A DNA stretch of 64,000 nt from Arthrobacter antioxidans. Lineage in GTDB: Bacteria; Actinomycetota; Actinomycetes; Actinomycetales; Micrococcaceae. The stretch covers positions 124,001 through 188,000 of the forward strand of contig NZ_CP095501.1 of NCBI RefSeq assembly GCF_023100725.1, given 5' to 3'. The translations under genes and the position numbers were made by a program. The notes below the pieces were generated by a model, which had not been told where the DNA came from, made no database searches, and worked only from the letters and a program-made list of their open reading frames with translations. The first letter of the stretch is position 1; each line of letters starts with the position of its first letter. Of this stretch, positions 30,512 through 38,239 are shown in pieces.

Positions 30512-30539
30512 TGGACAAGTCTTCTACAGCGCGTAGAAT
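30512..30539 (+). promoter_or_regulatory. Rhodopsin promoter with palindrome over the -10 box
   Basis: TGGACA (30512-30517), 16 bases, TAGAAT (30534-30539). A perfect interrupted palindrome, TTCTAC-N5-GTAGAA (30522-30538), covers the spacer and nearly all of the -10 box, where a repressor would block RNA polymerase. Transcription would start near 30546 and give a leader of about 84 bases. The regulator is unknown. Confidence 0.6.
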
Positions 30540-30629
30540 CGAGGCACGCTCCGCGTAGGACAGGTCTCCACTGGGGTTCACCGGGGTGCAGGGTTCGATG
30601 CCACTGATTCCGTCCGAAGGAGCACGCTC

Positions 30630-31514
30630 ATGATCCCAGACGCCCTCACCCAGGGCCAGTACGATACGGTCTACAACTTCCTCTCGCTCGTCATCGCCGC
30701 CCAGCTGTTCACCGCACTCTTCCTGGTACTCGCCCTCCAGCGGGTACTTCCCCGCTACCGGCAGGCCCTGATCATCGCGGCGGTCGTCTGCGGTATCGCC
30801 GCGTACCACTACTTCCGCATCTTCGACTCGTTCAGGGAGGCCTTCGTCACCGAGGCCGTCGGTGGCCGTGGCACGTACGAGCAGGCCGCCGGGGCCTCGT
30901 TCAACGAGGGCTACCGCTACGTCGACTGGCTGCTGACGGTGCCGCTCCTGCTCGTGGAACTCATCGCCGTGCTCGCCCTGGCCCGCGCGGTGCAGGCACG
31001 GCTGCTGCGGCAGCTCATCCCCGCGGCGACCCTGATGATCCTCCTCGGGTACCCCGGGGAGATCAGTTCGACGGACGGCGCCCGCGTGTTGTGGGGTGTC
31101 CTGTCGACCATCCCGTTCCTGTTCATCCTGTACGTTCTGTTCGTCGAACTGACGAAGTCCCTCGACCGGCAGCCTCCGGGCGTGAAGTCCCTGATCAGCC
31201 GGCTGCGGATCCTGCTCCTGGTCAGCTGGCTCGTCTACCCGGTGGCCTACGCCCTGCCGCTGCTGGGGATTTCCGGCGCGGACGCCTGGGTCCTCAAGCA
31301 AGGGGGCTACTCCCTCGCGGACATCGCGGCGAAGGCGGTCTACGGTCTCATCATCTATCGTCTCGCGAAGCTGAAGTCCTACGCGGACGATCCGGCCTTC
31401 GCCGCCGTCGAAGGGGGACTCGACGAGGAGGACGACGCACGGCCCGGGCGCCGCAGCACTGCCGCGGAACCTGCACGGAGCATCCCTCGCCGCGACGCGG
31501 ACGAGGCGGCCTGA
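30630..31514 (+). CDS. Proton-pumping rhodopsin, xanthorhodopsin-like with antenna-type opening
   Basis: A 294-residue seven-helix membrane protein that would bind retinal and pump protons out in light. Helix C reads YRYVDWLLTVPLLLVEL: Asp99 (acceptor), Thr103 and Glu110 (donor), the DTE set of proteorhodopsins and actinorhodopsins. His60 matches the proteorhodopsin His that pairs with the acceptor. Leu107 stands at the green-tuning site. Retinal Lys235 is in DIAAKAVYG, with Asp231. Helix E has RVLWGVLST, where Gly156 replaces the Trp138 of bacteriorhodopsin; in xanthorhodopsin this glycine opens a window for a carotenoid antenna. A 45-residue charged tail follows helix G. AAGGAG precedes the ATG. 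No retinal-forming oxygenase gene is in the window. Confidence 0.94.
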   Translation: MIPDALTQGQYDTVYNFLSLVIAAQLFTALFLVLALQRVLPRYRQALIIAAVVCGIAAYHYFRIFDSFREAFVTEAVGGRGTYEQAAGASFNEGYRYVDWLLTVPLLLVELIAVLALARAVQARLLRQLIPAATLMILLGYPGEISSTDGARVLWGVLSTIPFLFILYVLFVELTKSLDRQPPGVKSLISRLRILLLVSWLVYPVAYALPLLGISGADAWVLKQGGYSLADIAAKAVYGLIIYRLAKLKSYADDPAFAAVEGGLDEEDDARPGRRSTAAEPARSIPRRDADEAA

Positions 31515-31530
31515 CCGCGGCATCCATCGG

Positions 31531-31582
31531 CACCATGCGACAGGCCCGACCGGGGAGTCCCGGTCGGGCCTGTCGCATGGTG
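31531..31582 (+). terminator. Strong terminator after the rhodopsin gene
   Basis: A perfect 24-base stem (31531-31554 with 31559-31582) and a GAGT loop, 17 bases after the rhodopsin stop. It is the longest perfect stem in the window and ends ten bases before the -10 box of the next gene. Confidence 0.85.
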
Positions 31583-31591
31583 GGGGCTCAG

Positions 31592-31597
31592 TAGAGT
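31592..31597 (+). promoter_or_regulatory. -10 box of the acetyltransferase gene (leaderless)
   Basis: TAGAGT, seven bases, ATG at 31605. An in-frame GTG at 31596 overlaps this box and is therefore unlikely to be the start. Confidence 0.52.
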
Positions 31598-31604
31598 GGG
31601 GTCA

Positions 31605-32114
31605 ATGACCGAGTCCATCACCATCCGCCGCGCCCGCACCTCGGACGTCCCCGCCATCAAGGCACTCGTCGAGCCGCTCGCCGAGGAGCGCATCCTGATG
31701 GCGAAGGAGACGGTGGCCTACTACGAGGGCCTCCCCGAATTCCGGATCGCGGAGTCCGACGACGGCGAGGTGCTCGGGTGCGGGGCACTGCACATCATGT
31801 GGGAGGACCTCGCGGAGGTGCGCACGCTGGCTACCTCGCCGGCCGCCCGCGGTCGTGGCGTGGGGCACGCCCTGGTGGAGCAGCTGCTGGAGGAGGCCCG
31901 GGCATACGGCGTCAGCCGGGTCTTCTGCCTGACGTTCGAGGTCGGGTTCTTCCGGCGTCACGGGTTCGAGGTCATGGCCGACCAGTCCGCGGTGGACCCC
32001 CGCGTCTACTCCGAGCTCCTCAGGTCGCACGACGAAGGCGTCGCCGAGTTCCTCGACCTCGCACGCGTCAAGCCGAACACCCTCGGCAACACCCGCATGA
32101 TCCGGGAGCTGTGA
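31605..32114 (+). CDS. argA: Amino-acid N-acetyltransferase (ArgA-like GNAT)
   Basis: A 169-residue GNAT protein that begins ITIRRARTSDVPAIKALV and has the acetyl-CoA loop RTLATSPAARGRGVGHALVEQ, then VFCLTFEVGFFRRHGFE. This resembles the short N-acetylglutamate synthases of actinobacteria, which lack the amino-acid kinase domain of the E. coli enzyme and start arginine synthesis. The specific function is inferred from likeness; other GNAT activities cannot be excluded. The ATG at 31605 was chosen because of the -10 box seven bases upstream. Confidence 0.75.
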   Translation: MTESITIRRARTSDVPAIKALVEPLAEERILMAKETVAYYEGLPEFRIAESDDGEVLGCGALHIMWEDLAEVRTLATSPAARGRGVGHALVEQLLEEARAYGVSRVFCLTFEVGFFRRHGFEVMADQSAVDPRVYSELLRSHDEGVAEFLDLARVKPNTLGNTRMIREL

Positions 32115-32242
32115 CCCGCCGGGCGCGGTGTTGGCCTTCCGCCCGTCCACGAGGATAAGGTAAGAGGGCTTAGCGTTCCTCAGGGATGCCGGCAGGCCAC
32201 CGGAACCGGTGGCCGTACACCGAGTTGAAGGAGGTCCTCACT

Positions 32243-32419
32243 ATGGGACTGGATGACAAGATCGGGAACAAGGGCCAGGATCTCGGCGGCAAGGTCAAGG
32301 AAGGCCTGGGCAAGGCCACCGGCAACGAGAACATGGAAGCCGAGGGCCACAAGGACCAGGCCAGCTCGAGCCTCAAGGATGCCGGCGAGAACGTCAAGGA
32401 CGCGTTCAAGCGCGACTGA
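32243..32419 (+). CDS. CsbD-family stress protein
   Basis: A 58-residue hydrophilic helical protein with the CsbD pattern: MGLDDKIGNKGQDLGGKVKEGLGKATGN and the repeat of Lys/Glu/Gly segments. Members are induced by general stress in Bacillus, and their exact role is unknown. The ATG at 32243 has AAGGAGGT eight bases upstream; an earlier in-frame ATG at 32186 lacks a ribosome site and would add non-family sequence. Confidence 0.88.
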   Translation: MGLDDKIGNKGQDLGGKVKEGLGKATGNENMEAEGHKDQASSSLKDAGENVKDAFKRD

Positions 32420-32457
32420 TGCATCACGGGGCCGCCCCTCAGGGGACGGTCCACCAA

Positions 32458-32493
32458 CCTGAGGGAGGGGCCCGTACGGGCCCCTCCCTCAGG
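32458..32493 (+). terminator. Terminator after the CsbD gene
   Basis: A perfect 36-base palindrome: CCTGAGGGAGGGGCCCGT on the left and its complement on the right, forming a stem of up to 16 base pairs with a GTAC turn. Confidence 0.78.
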
Positions 32494-32633
32494 CGTTCGA
32501 CGGGCGGGAACGGGCCACGCCGACCTATAGGCAGGGGCAGGAACGGACGGTAACGTTCACAGTGGCCAGGGTGGTCCATGTGAGGCGGGCTGCAGGCTGT
32601 CAAAACGTCCGTTCGCAGTCAAGGAGCAGCGCC

Positions 32634-33635
32634 ATGAAGAAGCTCATCAATGACCCCAAGGCCGTGGTCAACGAGTCGGTCGAAGGGTTCGGTATCGCGC
32701 ACGCCGACCTCGTGACCGTCCACCCCGAGCCCCTGTTCATCACCCGCAAGGACGCCCCCGTCCGGGGCAAGGTGGGCCTCGTCTCCGGGGGCGGCAGCGG
32801 CCACGAACCGCTCCATGCGGGGTTCGTGGGCCGCGGGATGCTCGACGCCGCCGTCCCGGGTGCCGTCTTCACCTCCCCCACACCGGACCAGATCATCCCG
32901 GCGACCACCGCGGTCGACGGCGGTGCGGGCGTCCTGCACATCGTGAAGAACTACACCGGGGACGTCCTCAACTTCGAGACGGCGGCCGAGATGGCCGAAG
33001 CGGAGGGCGTCACGGTGCGGTCCGTCCTCGTGAACGACGACGTCGCCGTCGAGGACTCGCTGTACACGGCGGGCCGGCGCGGCGTCGGGGGGACAGTCCT
33101 CGTGGAGCGGATCGCCGGTGCTGCCGCGGAGCGCGGGGACGATCTCGACGGCGTGACCGCCGTGGCCCAGCGCGTCGTCGACAACGTCCGTTCCATGGGC
33201 GTGGCCCTCGCGGCCTGCACCGTCCCGCACGCCGGCGTGCCGAGCTTCGACCTCTCCGACGAGGAGATCGAGATCGGCATCGGCATCCACGGGGAGCCGG
33301 GGCGGCACAAGATCGCCATGGAGAATGCGGACGGCATCACGCAGCGACTCCTGGACCCCATCGTGGCGGACCTCAAGCTCGCGTCCGGTGACCGCACGAT
33401 CGTGATGGTGAACGGCATGGGCGGGACGCCCGCCAGCGAGCTGTACATCGTGTTCCGGAAGGTCGCGCAGCTGCTCGAAGGGCTCGGCGTGAGCATCGAC
33501 CGCTCCCTGGTCGGGAACTACATCACGGCGCTCGAGATGCAGGGGGCGTCGCTGACCGTCCTGCGGGCCGACGACGAGATGCTGGAACTCTGGGACTCGC
33601 CCGTGCTCACCGCCGCACTGCGCTGGGGGGCATGA
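32634..33635 (+). CDS. dhaK: PTS-dependent dihydroxyacetone kinase, subunit DhaK
   Basis: Binds dihydroxyacetone covalently and presents it for phosphorylation. The 333-residue protein starts [14 protein letters not shown] at an ATG with AAGGAG eight bases upstream. [15 protein letters not shown] (residues 52-66) holds a substrate-binding His, and His219 in [11 protein letters not shown] forms the hemiaminal with the substrate. It overlaps dhaL by four bases and heads dhaK-dhaL-dhaM. The product dihydroxyacetone phosphate enters glycolysis. Confidence 0.94.
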   Translation: MKKLINDPKAVVNESVEGFGIAHADLVTVHPEPLFITRKDAPVRGKVGLVSGGGSGHEPLHAGFVGRGMLDAAVPGAVFTSPTPDQIIPATTAVDGGAGVLHIVKNYTGDVLNFETAAEMAEAEGVTVRSVLVNDDVAVEDSLYTAGRRGVGGTVLVERIAGAAAERGDDLDGVTAVAQRVVDNVRSMGVALAACTVPHAGVPSFDLSDEEIEIGIGIHGEPGRHKIAMENADGITQRLLDPIVADLKLASGDRTIVMVNGMGGTPASELYIVFRKVAQLLEGLGVSIDRSLVGNYITALEMQGASLTVLRADDEMLELWDSPVLTAALRWGA

Positions 33636-34288
33636 GGATGACGCAACCCCTGGACTCCCGGTGGGCCGTGCTGTGGGTCCATGAGGCCGCCCGGGTGGTC
33701 GCCGAGAACCGCACGCGCCTGATCGAACTCGACAGGGCCATCGGGGACGCCGACCATGGCGAGAACATGGACCGGGGCTTCAGCGCCGCCGTCGCCAAGC
33801 TCGATGCGGGGGAGGCCCCCGGTACGCCGGCGGCGGTACTCAAGCAGGTGGCCATGACACTGATGTCCACCGTCGGAGGCGCCGCCGGGCCCCTGTACGG
33901 GACGGCGTTCCTGCGGGCCGCGACCTTCCTGGGCGACGCGGAGGAGATCGACGCCGCGGCGGCCGCCGGGATGATCAGGGCCGCGCGTGACGGCATCGTC
34001 GCGCGCGGAAAGGCGGAGGTCGGGGACAAGACCATGGTCGACGCCTGGACCCCCGCCACCGACGCGGCCGAGACCGCCGCCCAGGCAGGTGCGAGCGCGT
34101 CCGATGTCCTGGCGGCGGCGGCCGCCGCGGCACACGCCGGAGCCGTCGCCACGGAACCGCTGATCGCCCGGAAGGGCAGGGCGAGCTACCTCGGCGAACG
34201 CAGTGCCGGGCATCGGGACCCGGGCGCGGAGTCGACGGCCCTCATCCTGCAGGTCGCGGCGGAGACCGCCGGAGGGCCGGTCGGATGA
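33632..34288 (+). CDS. dhaL: Dihydroxyacetone kinase, ADP-binding subunit DhaL
   Basis: The nucleotide-holding subunit, in which ADP is a bound cofactor phosphorylated by DhaM. The 218-residue helical protein shows the magnesium-binding motif [14 protein letters not shown] (about residues 43-56), [15 protein letters not shown] and [10 protein letters not shown]. The ATG overlaps the dhaK stop (ATGA); an ATG two codons later is also possible. Its end overlaps dhaM by four bases. Confidence 0.93.
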   Translation: MRMTQPLDSRWAVLWVHEAARVVAENRTRLIELDRAIGDADHGENMDRGFSAAVAKLDAGEAPGTPAAVLKQVAMTLMSTVGGAAGPLYGTAFLRAATFLGDAEEIDAAAAAGMIRAARDGIVARGKAEVGDKTMVDAWTPATDAAETAAQAGASASDVLAAAAAAAHAGAVATEPLIARKGRASYLGERSAGHRDPGAESTALILQVAAETAGGPVG

Positions 34289-35034
34289 GCGTAGGCCTCG
34301 TCATCGTGTCGCACAGCGAGAAGATCGCGGAGGGCGTCGTCGAGCTCGCAGCCCAGATGGCACCCGACGTCGTCCTCGCGTCCGCCGGGGGAACGGGCAC
34401 CGGCGCCGGGCCCGCCCGGATCGGCACGAGCTTCGACCTGGTCCAGGCCGCGATCGAGCGGGCGGACGGCGGCGACGGCGTCGTCATCCTCACGGACCTC
34501 GGCTCGGCCGTCATGACGGCCGAGATGGTGCTCGAGTTCCTCGAACCCGAGGTGCGGGAGCGGGTCCGCCTCGCGGAGGCGGCGCTCGTGGAGGGGGCCG
34601 TCGCCGCCGCGGTGCAGGCCCAGGGCGGTTCTCCCGTGGACGACGTCGTGCGGGCAGCCGAGGGTGCCGTCGTCTCCATCCGGCCCGAGGAGCTCGAACC
34701 CTTCGTGACACACGCCGCGGCAGCGCCGGGGGCCGGACCGTCCGCCGGCCAGGCACCGGAGGGGGACGCAGGACCGACGGCCCGCGGCTCGTGGACGCTG
34801 CCGAACCAGATGGGCCTGCATGCCCGCCCTGCGGCCACGCTCGCCACCGGACTCACGGACCTCGACGCGGAGATCACCGTGAACGGCGTCGACGGCAAGT
34901 CGGTCATGCTCCTGATGAGCCTCGGTCTCGGCCAGGGCCGGACGCTCACGGTCGAGGCCGTCGGCCCCGACGCGCAGGCAGCAGTGGACTTCGTGGGCAG
35001 GGAGGTCGAGGCGGGCTTCGGCGAACCGGCCTGA
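34285..35034 (+). CDS. dhaM: Phosphocarrier DhaM (EIIA-Dha fused to HPr)
   Basis: Passes phosphate from the general PTS to the ADP on DhaL. The 249-residue protein has an N-terminal EIIA-Man-like domain with active His10 (LVIVSHSEKIAEG), a Pro/Ala/Gly linker (about 145-168), and a C-terminal HPr-like domain with His179 (MGLHARPAAT). No enzyme I domain is fused, unlike the E. coli protein, so free enzyme I must act. Such two-domain DhaM proteins are common in actinobacteria. The ATG overlaps the dhaL stop. Confidence 0.92.
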   Translation: MSVGLVIVSHSEKIAEGVVELAAQMAPDVVLASAGGTGTGAGPARIGTSFDLVQAAIERADGGDGVVILTDLGSAVMTAEMVLEFLEPEVRERVRLAEAALVEGAVAAAVQAQGGSPVDDVVRAAEGAVVSIRPEELEPFVTHAAAAPGAGPSAGQAPEGDAGPTARGSWTLPNQMGLHARPAATLATGLTDLDAEITVNGVDGKSVMLLMSLGLGQGRTLTVEAVGPDAQAAVDFVGREVEAGFGEPA

Positions 35035-35085
35035 CGGCGTCCCGCTCCGTCCTGCCCGGCCCGCTCCCGCGCTCGGGTGCCCCGT

Positions 35086-36108
35086 TCAGCCCGGCAGCCG
35101 GATCCCCTCGGCCAGTTCCTCGGCCAGGCCGTCGGCGAGGAGGCCGGCGAGGGCCCGTTCGAGCTGCTCGGTCGGTGCCCGCAGCCCGTGCAGGGCCGCC
35201 AGGGGGCCGGGCAGGGAGACGGCGGGACCGGTGGCGCCGTCGGACGATCCCATGCCGAGGTCCACGGGTGCTTCCAGCAGGAGGGGCCGCGGGACCGGGG
35301 CGTCGGCGTGCCGCAGCACGGCGACGATGGCGCCGCGCACCTGCCGGTCCGTCCCGGCCCAGGCCTGGCCCTTCGGGACGTAGTCCGGGGCGGGCCGTCC
35401 CGCGGCCACCCAGGCGCAGGCGTCCAGCACGGGACAGGCGTCGCACTGCGGGGCCCGGGCCGTGCACACGACGGCCCCGAGTTCCATCACGGCGGCGTTC
35501 CACCGGACGGAGAGCGCCGCCTCGCGGGGCAAAAGTGCCACGGCGCGCTTCGTCTCGGCGACCGTCAGCGCCGGGGCCGGTAGGGCGCTGCCCCCGACGA
35601 GGCGCGCGTGGACCCGGCGGATGTTCGTGTCGACGACGGTCTCGCGCCGGCCGAACGCGAAGGCGGCCACCGCGGCTGCGGTGTAGGTGCCCACCCCGGG
35701 CAGGGCCAGGAGGTCGTCGTAGGTCGAGGGGACGGCGCCGCCGTGGCGCTCGAGGATGGCGGTTGCTGCGGCGTGGAGGCGCAGGGCGCGCCGGGGGTAG
35801 CCGAGGCGCCCCCAATGCCGCACGGCGCTGCCGGAGGGTTCCGCGGCGAGGTCCGCGGGGGTGGGCCAGCGGTCGAGCCACTCGTGCCAGACCGGGAGCA
35901 CCCGGACCACGGGGGTCTGCTGGAGCATCACCTCGCTGACGAGGACGCCCCAGGGGGAGCAGCGGGCATCCCGCCACGGAAGATCACGCGCCGAGGCGGT
36001 GAACCAGTCGGTCACCCGGCTGTGCAGTGCGGCCAGGGTGGTCGGTGCCGCGCCGATCGCGTCCGTCGGTCGTGCGGGACCGGCGGACGTCGCGGTGCCG
36101 GGTTCCAT
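35086..36108 (-). CDS. mutY: A/G-specific adenine DNA glycosylase
   Basis: Removes adenine mispaired with 8-oxoguanine. The 340-residue protein has Glu59 (VSEVMLQQT), the helix-hairpin-helix LLALPGVGTYTAAAV, catalytic Asp160 (TVVDTNIRRV), and a 4Fe-4S cluster at Cys215-x6-Cys222-x2-Cys225-x5-Cys231. The C-terminal MutT-like domain is short and poorly kept. The ATG has AGGAG upstream, and a TAGAGT -10 box lies about 30 bases before the ATG. It neighbours disA and radA, a DNA-upkeep grouping. Confidence 0.94.
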   Translation of the reverse strand: MEPGTATSAGPARPTDAIGAAPTTLAALHSRVTDWFTASARDLPWRDARCSPWGVLVSEVMLQQTPVVRVLPVWHEWLDRWPTPADLAAEPSGSAVRHWGRLGYPRRALRLHAAATAILERHGGAVPSTYDDLLALPGVGTYTAAAVAAFAFGRRETVVDTNIRRVHARLVGGSALPAPALTVAETKRAVALLPREAALSVRWNAAVMELGAVVCTARAPQCDACPVLDACAWVAAGRPAPDYVPKGQAWAGTDRQVRGAIVAVLRHADAPVPRPLLLEAPVDLGMGSSDGATGPAVSLPGPLAALHGLRAPTEQLERALAGLLADGLAEELAEGIRLPG

Positions 36109-36178
36109 GGGTGCTCCTGGGTTCTTGTCCTGAATACTCTATCCACCGGCGCGGTGCCCGGAAGAACGGAGGACCCCC

Positions 36179-36184
36179 TAGCCT
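36179..36184 (+). promoter_or_regulatory. -10 box of the DUF4232-like gene (leaderless)
   Basis: TAGCCT, six bases, ATG at 36191. No ribosome site lies between, so a leaderless message is likely. Confidence 0.48.
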
Positions 36185-36190
36185 TGATGG

Positions 36191-36913
36191 ATGGAATCCA
36201 CGGAGCATGGCACGGGACCGACAGGCGGCGGTGGGCGGCGGCCCAGCCCCGGCGTGTACCGGCGGCGGCGCCTGGCGGTGACCATCCTGGCGCTCCTGGT
36301 CGTGGCGGCGCTCGCCGTCGGGGGTGCTGTCGCGACAGGGCTCTTCGGCCGGCAGGACACCGCGGACGGTCCGCCCGCGGCCGGGTCGACGACCTCGCCG
36401 ACGGGCCCCGCCTACTCAGCGAGCCGGACGCCTCCGAGCGCGAGTGCGTCGACGAGTGCTGCTTCCTCCTCGGCGCCGGCATCCCCCCGGGCCGGTGCCA
36501 CTGCCGGCGGGAGCCCGTCGGCGTCGGACAGGTGCGATCCCGCCGACGTGGTGGTCGTCGCCGAGACCGACGAGCGCACCTACTCCCCGGAGGAGGCCCC
36601 GGTCCTGTCCCTGGTCATCCGCAACGGGGGGACTGCGGCGTGCACCGTGAACGTAGGTACCTCGCAGATGGAGTTCGTCCTCACCCGGGGCGCGGACCGC
36701 GTCTTCTCGTCGGTCGACTGCCAGGAGTCCTCGGAGGATCTCGACCGCGTGATCGAGCCCGGCGGCGAGGAGCGGGCGACCTTCGAGTGGGCACGCAACC
36801 GCACGGTCCCCGGATGCACCGTCGTGGAGGAGGAGCCGGCCAAGGGCAGCTACACCCTGACCACGCGGCTGGGTGCGAGGAGCAGCCCTCCGGTGACGTT
36901 CACGCTGCAGTAG
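36191..36913 (+). CDS. Membrane-anchored protein with extracytoplasmic Ig-like domain
   Basis: A 240-residue protein with a basic N-terminus, one membrane helix (about 28-50), a Ser/Thr/Pro/Ala linker (55-112) and a C-terminal beta domain (115-240) with three cysteines, which suggests a disulfide outside the cell. The beta domain resembles DUF4232/BsuPI-type Ig-like domains (VLSLVIRNGGTAACTVNVGT), but I cannot assign a family firmly. Convergent with disA, leaving 30 bases. Function unknown; a wall or surface role is inferred. Confidence 0.72.
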   Translation: MESTEHGTGPTGGGGRRPSPGVYRRRRLAVTILALLVVAALAVGGAVATGLFGRQDTADGPPAAGSTTSPTGPAYSASRTPPSASASTSAASSSAPASPRAGATAGGSPSASDRCDPADVVVVAETDERTYSPEEAPVLSLVIRNGGTAACTVNVGTSQMEFVLTRGADRVFSSVDCQESSEDLDRVIEPGGEERATFEWARNRTVPGCTVVEEEPAKGSYTLTTRLGARSSPPVTFTLQ

Positions 36914-36943
36914 GCCGGCAGCCGCGCCGGGTGGCGCAGCGGC

Positions 36944-38020
36944 CTACATGAAGCGGTCGAGGAGGCTCGTCTCGGCGATGCGCGACAACCCCTCACGGAC
37001 CGTCCGTGCGCGCTGCTCGCCGATGCCGTCGACGGCCATGAGGTCCTCGATGTTGGCGGCCATGAGGTTCTGCAGGCCGTCGAAGTGCTCCACCAGCCGG
37101 TTCGCCACGGCGGGCGGCATGGCCTTGATGCCGGAGAGCAGCCGGTAGCCCTTCGGCTGGATGACCGCCTCCAGCGAGTCCAGGGAGGGATTGAAGCCCA
37201 GCACGCTCGCGATGGTGCCGAGGTCGATGAGGTCCGCGGAGCTGAAGCCCTGCAGTTTCGCCACGCGCTCCTCGACCGGCGCGGTGCTGTTGCCGAGGTC
37301 CATGTAGTCGCGCAGCACCATCTCGCTGCCGGGGCCGAGGCCCGTGGTGAGCTCCTCCACCTGCAGCGAGAGCAGGCGGCCGTCGACGCCGAGTTCCAGC
37401 ACGTACTGCGAGATCTCCTCGGAGATCCTGCGCACCATCTCCTGGCGCTGCAGGGTGACGGCGACGTCGCGCACCGTGACCATCGCCTCGATCTCCAGGG
37501 CGGACAGCGAGCTGGTGACCTGGTCGAGCCGCGCGCGGTACCGCTCGAGGGTGGCCAGCGCCTGATTGGCCCGGGCGAGCACCGGCTCGGAGCCCTCGAG
37601 GACATGGCGCAGGCCGTCGATGTACAGGGCGATGATCTGCATCGACTGGCTGACGCTGATCACAGGGAGGCCGGTCTGCTTCGCGACCCGCTCGGCGGTG
37701 CGGTGGCGTGTCCCGGATTCCTGCGTCTCGATGGTGTGGTCGGGCACCAGCTGCACCGCGGCGCGGAGGATCTTGCTCGCGTCCTTGTCGCAGACGATCG
37801 CGCCGTCCATTTTCGCGAGTTCGCGCAGGCGCGTGGGGGAGAACTCGATCCCGATGTCGAATCCGCCGGAACAGATGGAATCCACCGTGCGGTCGAAGCC
37901 GAGGACGATCAGCGCACCGGTCCGTCCCCTCAGGATTCGCTCAAGACCGTCGCGGAGGTGCGTGCCCGGGGCTACTCTGGCGAGGGTGGCTTTGAGCGCG
38001 TCCTCGGGAGTCCGAACCAT
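36944..38020 (-). CDS. disA: DNA integrity scanning protein, diadenylate cyclase
   Basis: Makes the second messenger c-di-AMP from two ATP and slows when it meets branched DNA. The 358-residue protein has the DAC domain with DGA (residues 72-74) and RHR (105-107) motifs, a long helical spine, and a C-terminal helix-hairpin-helix (NIEDLMAVDGIGEQRARTV) for DNA. AAAGGA lies seven bases before the ATG. It is followed downstream only by a convergent gene and lies next to radA, the usual partner, which limits DisA in Bacillus. Confidence 0.96.
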   Translation of the reverse strand: MVRTPEDALKATLARVAPGTHLRDGLERILRGRTGALIVLGFDRTVDSICSGGFDIGIEFSPTRLRELAKMDGAIVCDKDASKILRAAVQLVPDHTIETQESGTRHRTAERVAKQTGLPVISVSQSMQIIALYIDGLRHVLEGSEPVLARANQALATLERYRARLDQVTSSLSALEIEAMVTVRDVAVTLQRQEMVRRISEEISQYVLELGVDGRLLSLQVEELTTGLGPGSEMVLRDYMDLGNSTAPVEERVAKLQGFSSADLIDLGTIASVLGFNPSLDSLEAVIQPKGYRLLSGIKAMPPAVANRLVEHFDGLQNLMAANIEDLMAVDGIGEQRARTVREGLSRIAETSLLDRFM

Positions 38021-38239
38021 GGCCCCATCCTTTCACCGCCCGCGCTCCTGAAGGCCCGGCGCAGTCGGGCGGCTGCCGTCGAACCCGGACGGTGGTCGAA
38101 CCCCGGGCGGCGGGCAGCGGCTCCCGGCATAACGCCGGGGCCGCACCCAATACTACCGGCGCGCACAAAATCTTCCGTACCCACCGCAGACGCAGAACCG
38201 TAACACACCCGCGTCCCGCGGCCGAGCCGCGGGCGTACC

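Noticed and set aside
32545..32565. GGTAACGTTCAC before dhaK as a LacI-type operator
   Set aside because: The arms match at only four of six positions and no LacI-type gene is near, so I do not claim it.
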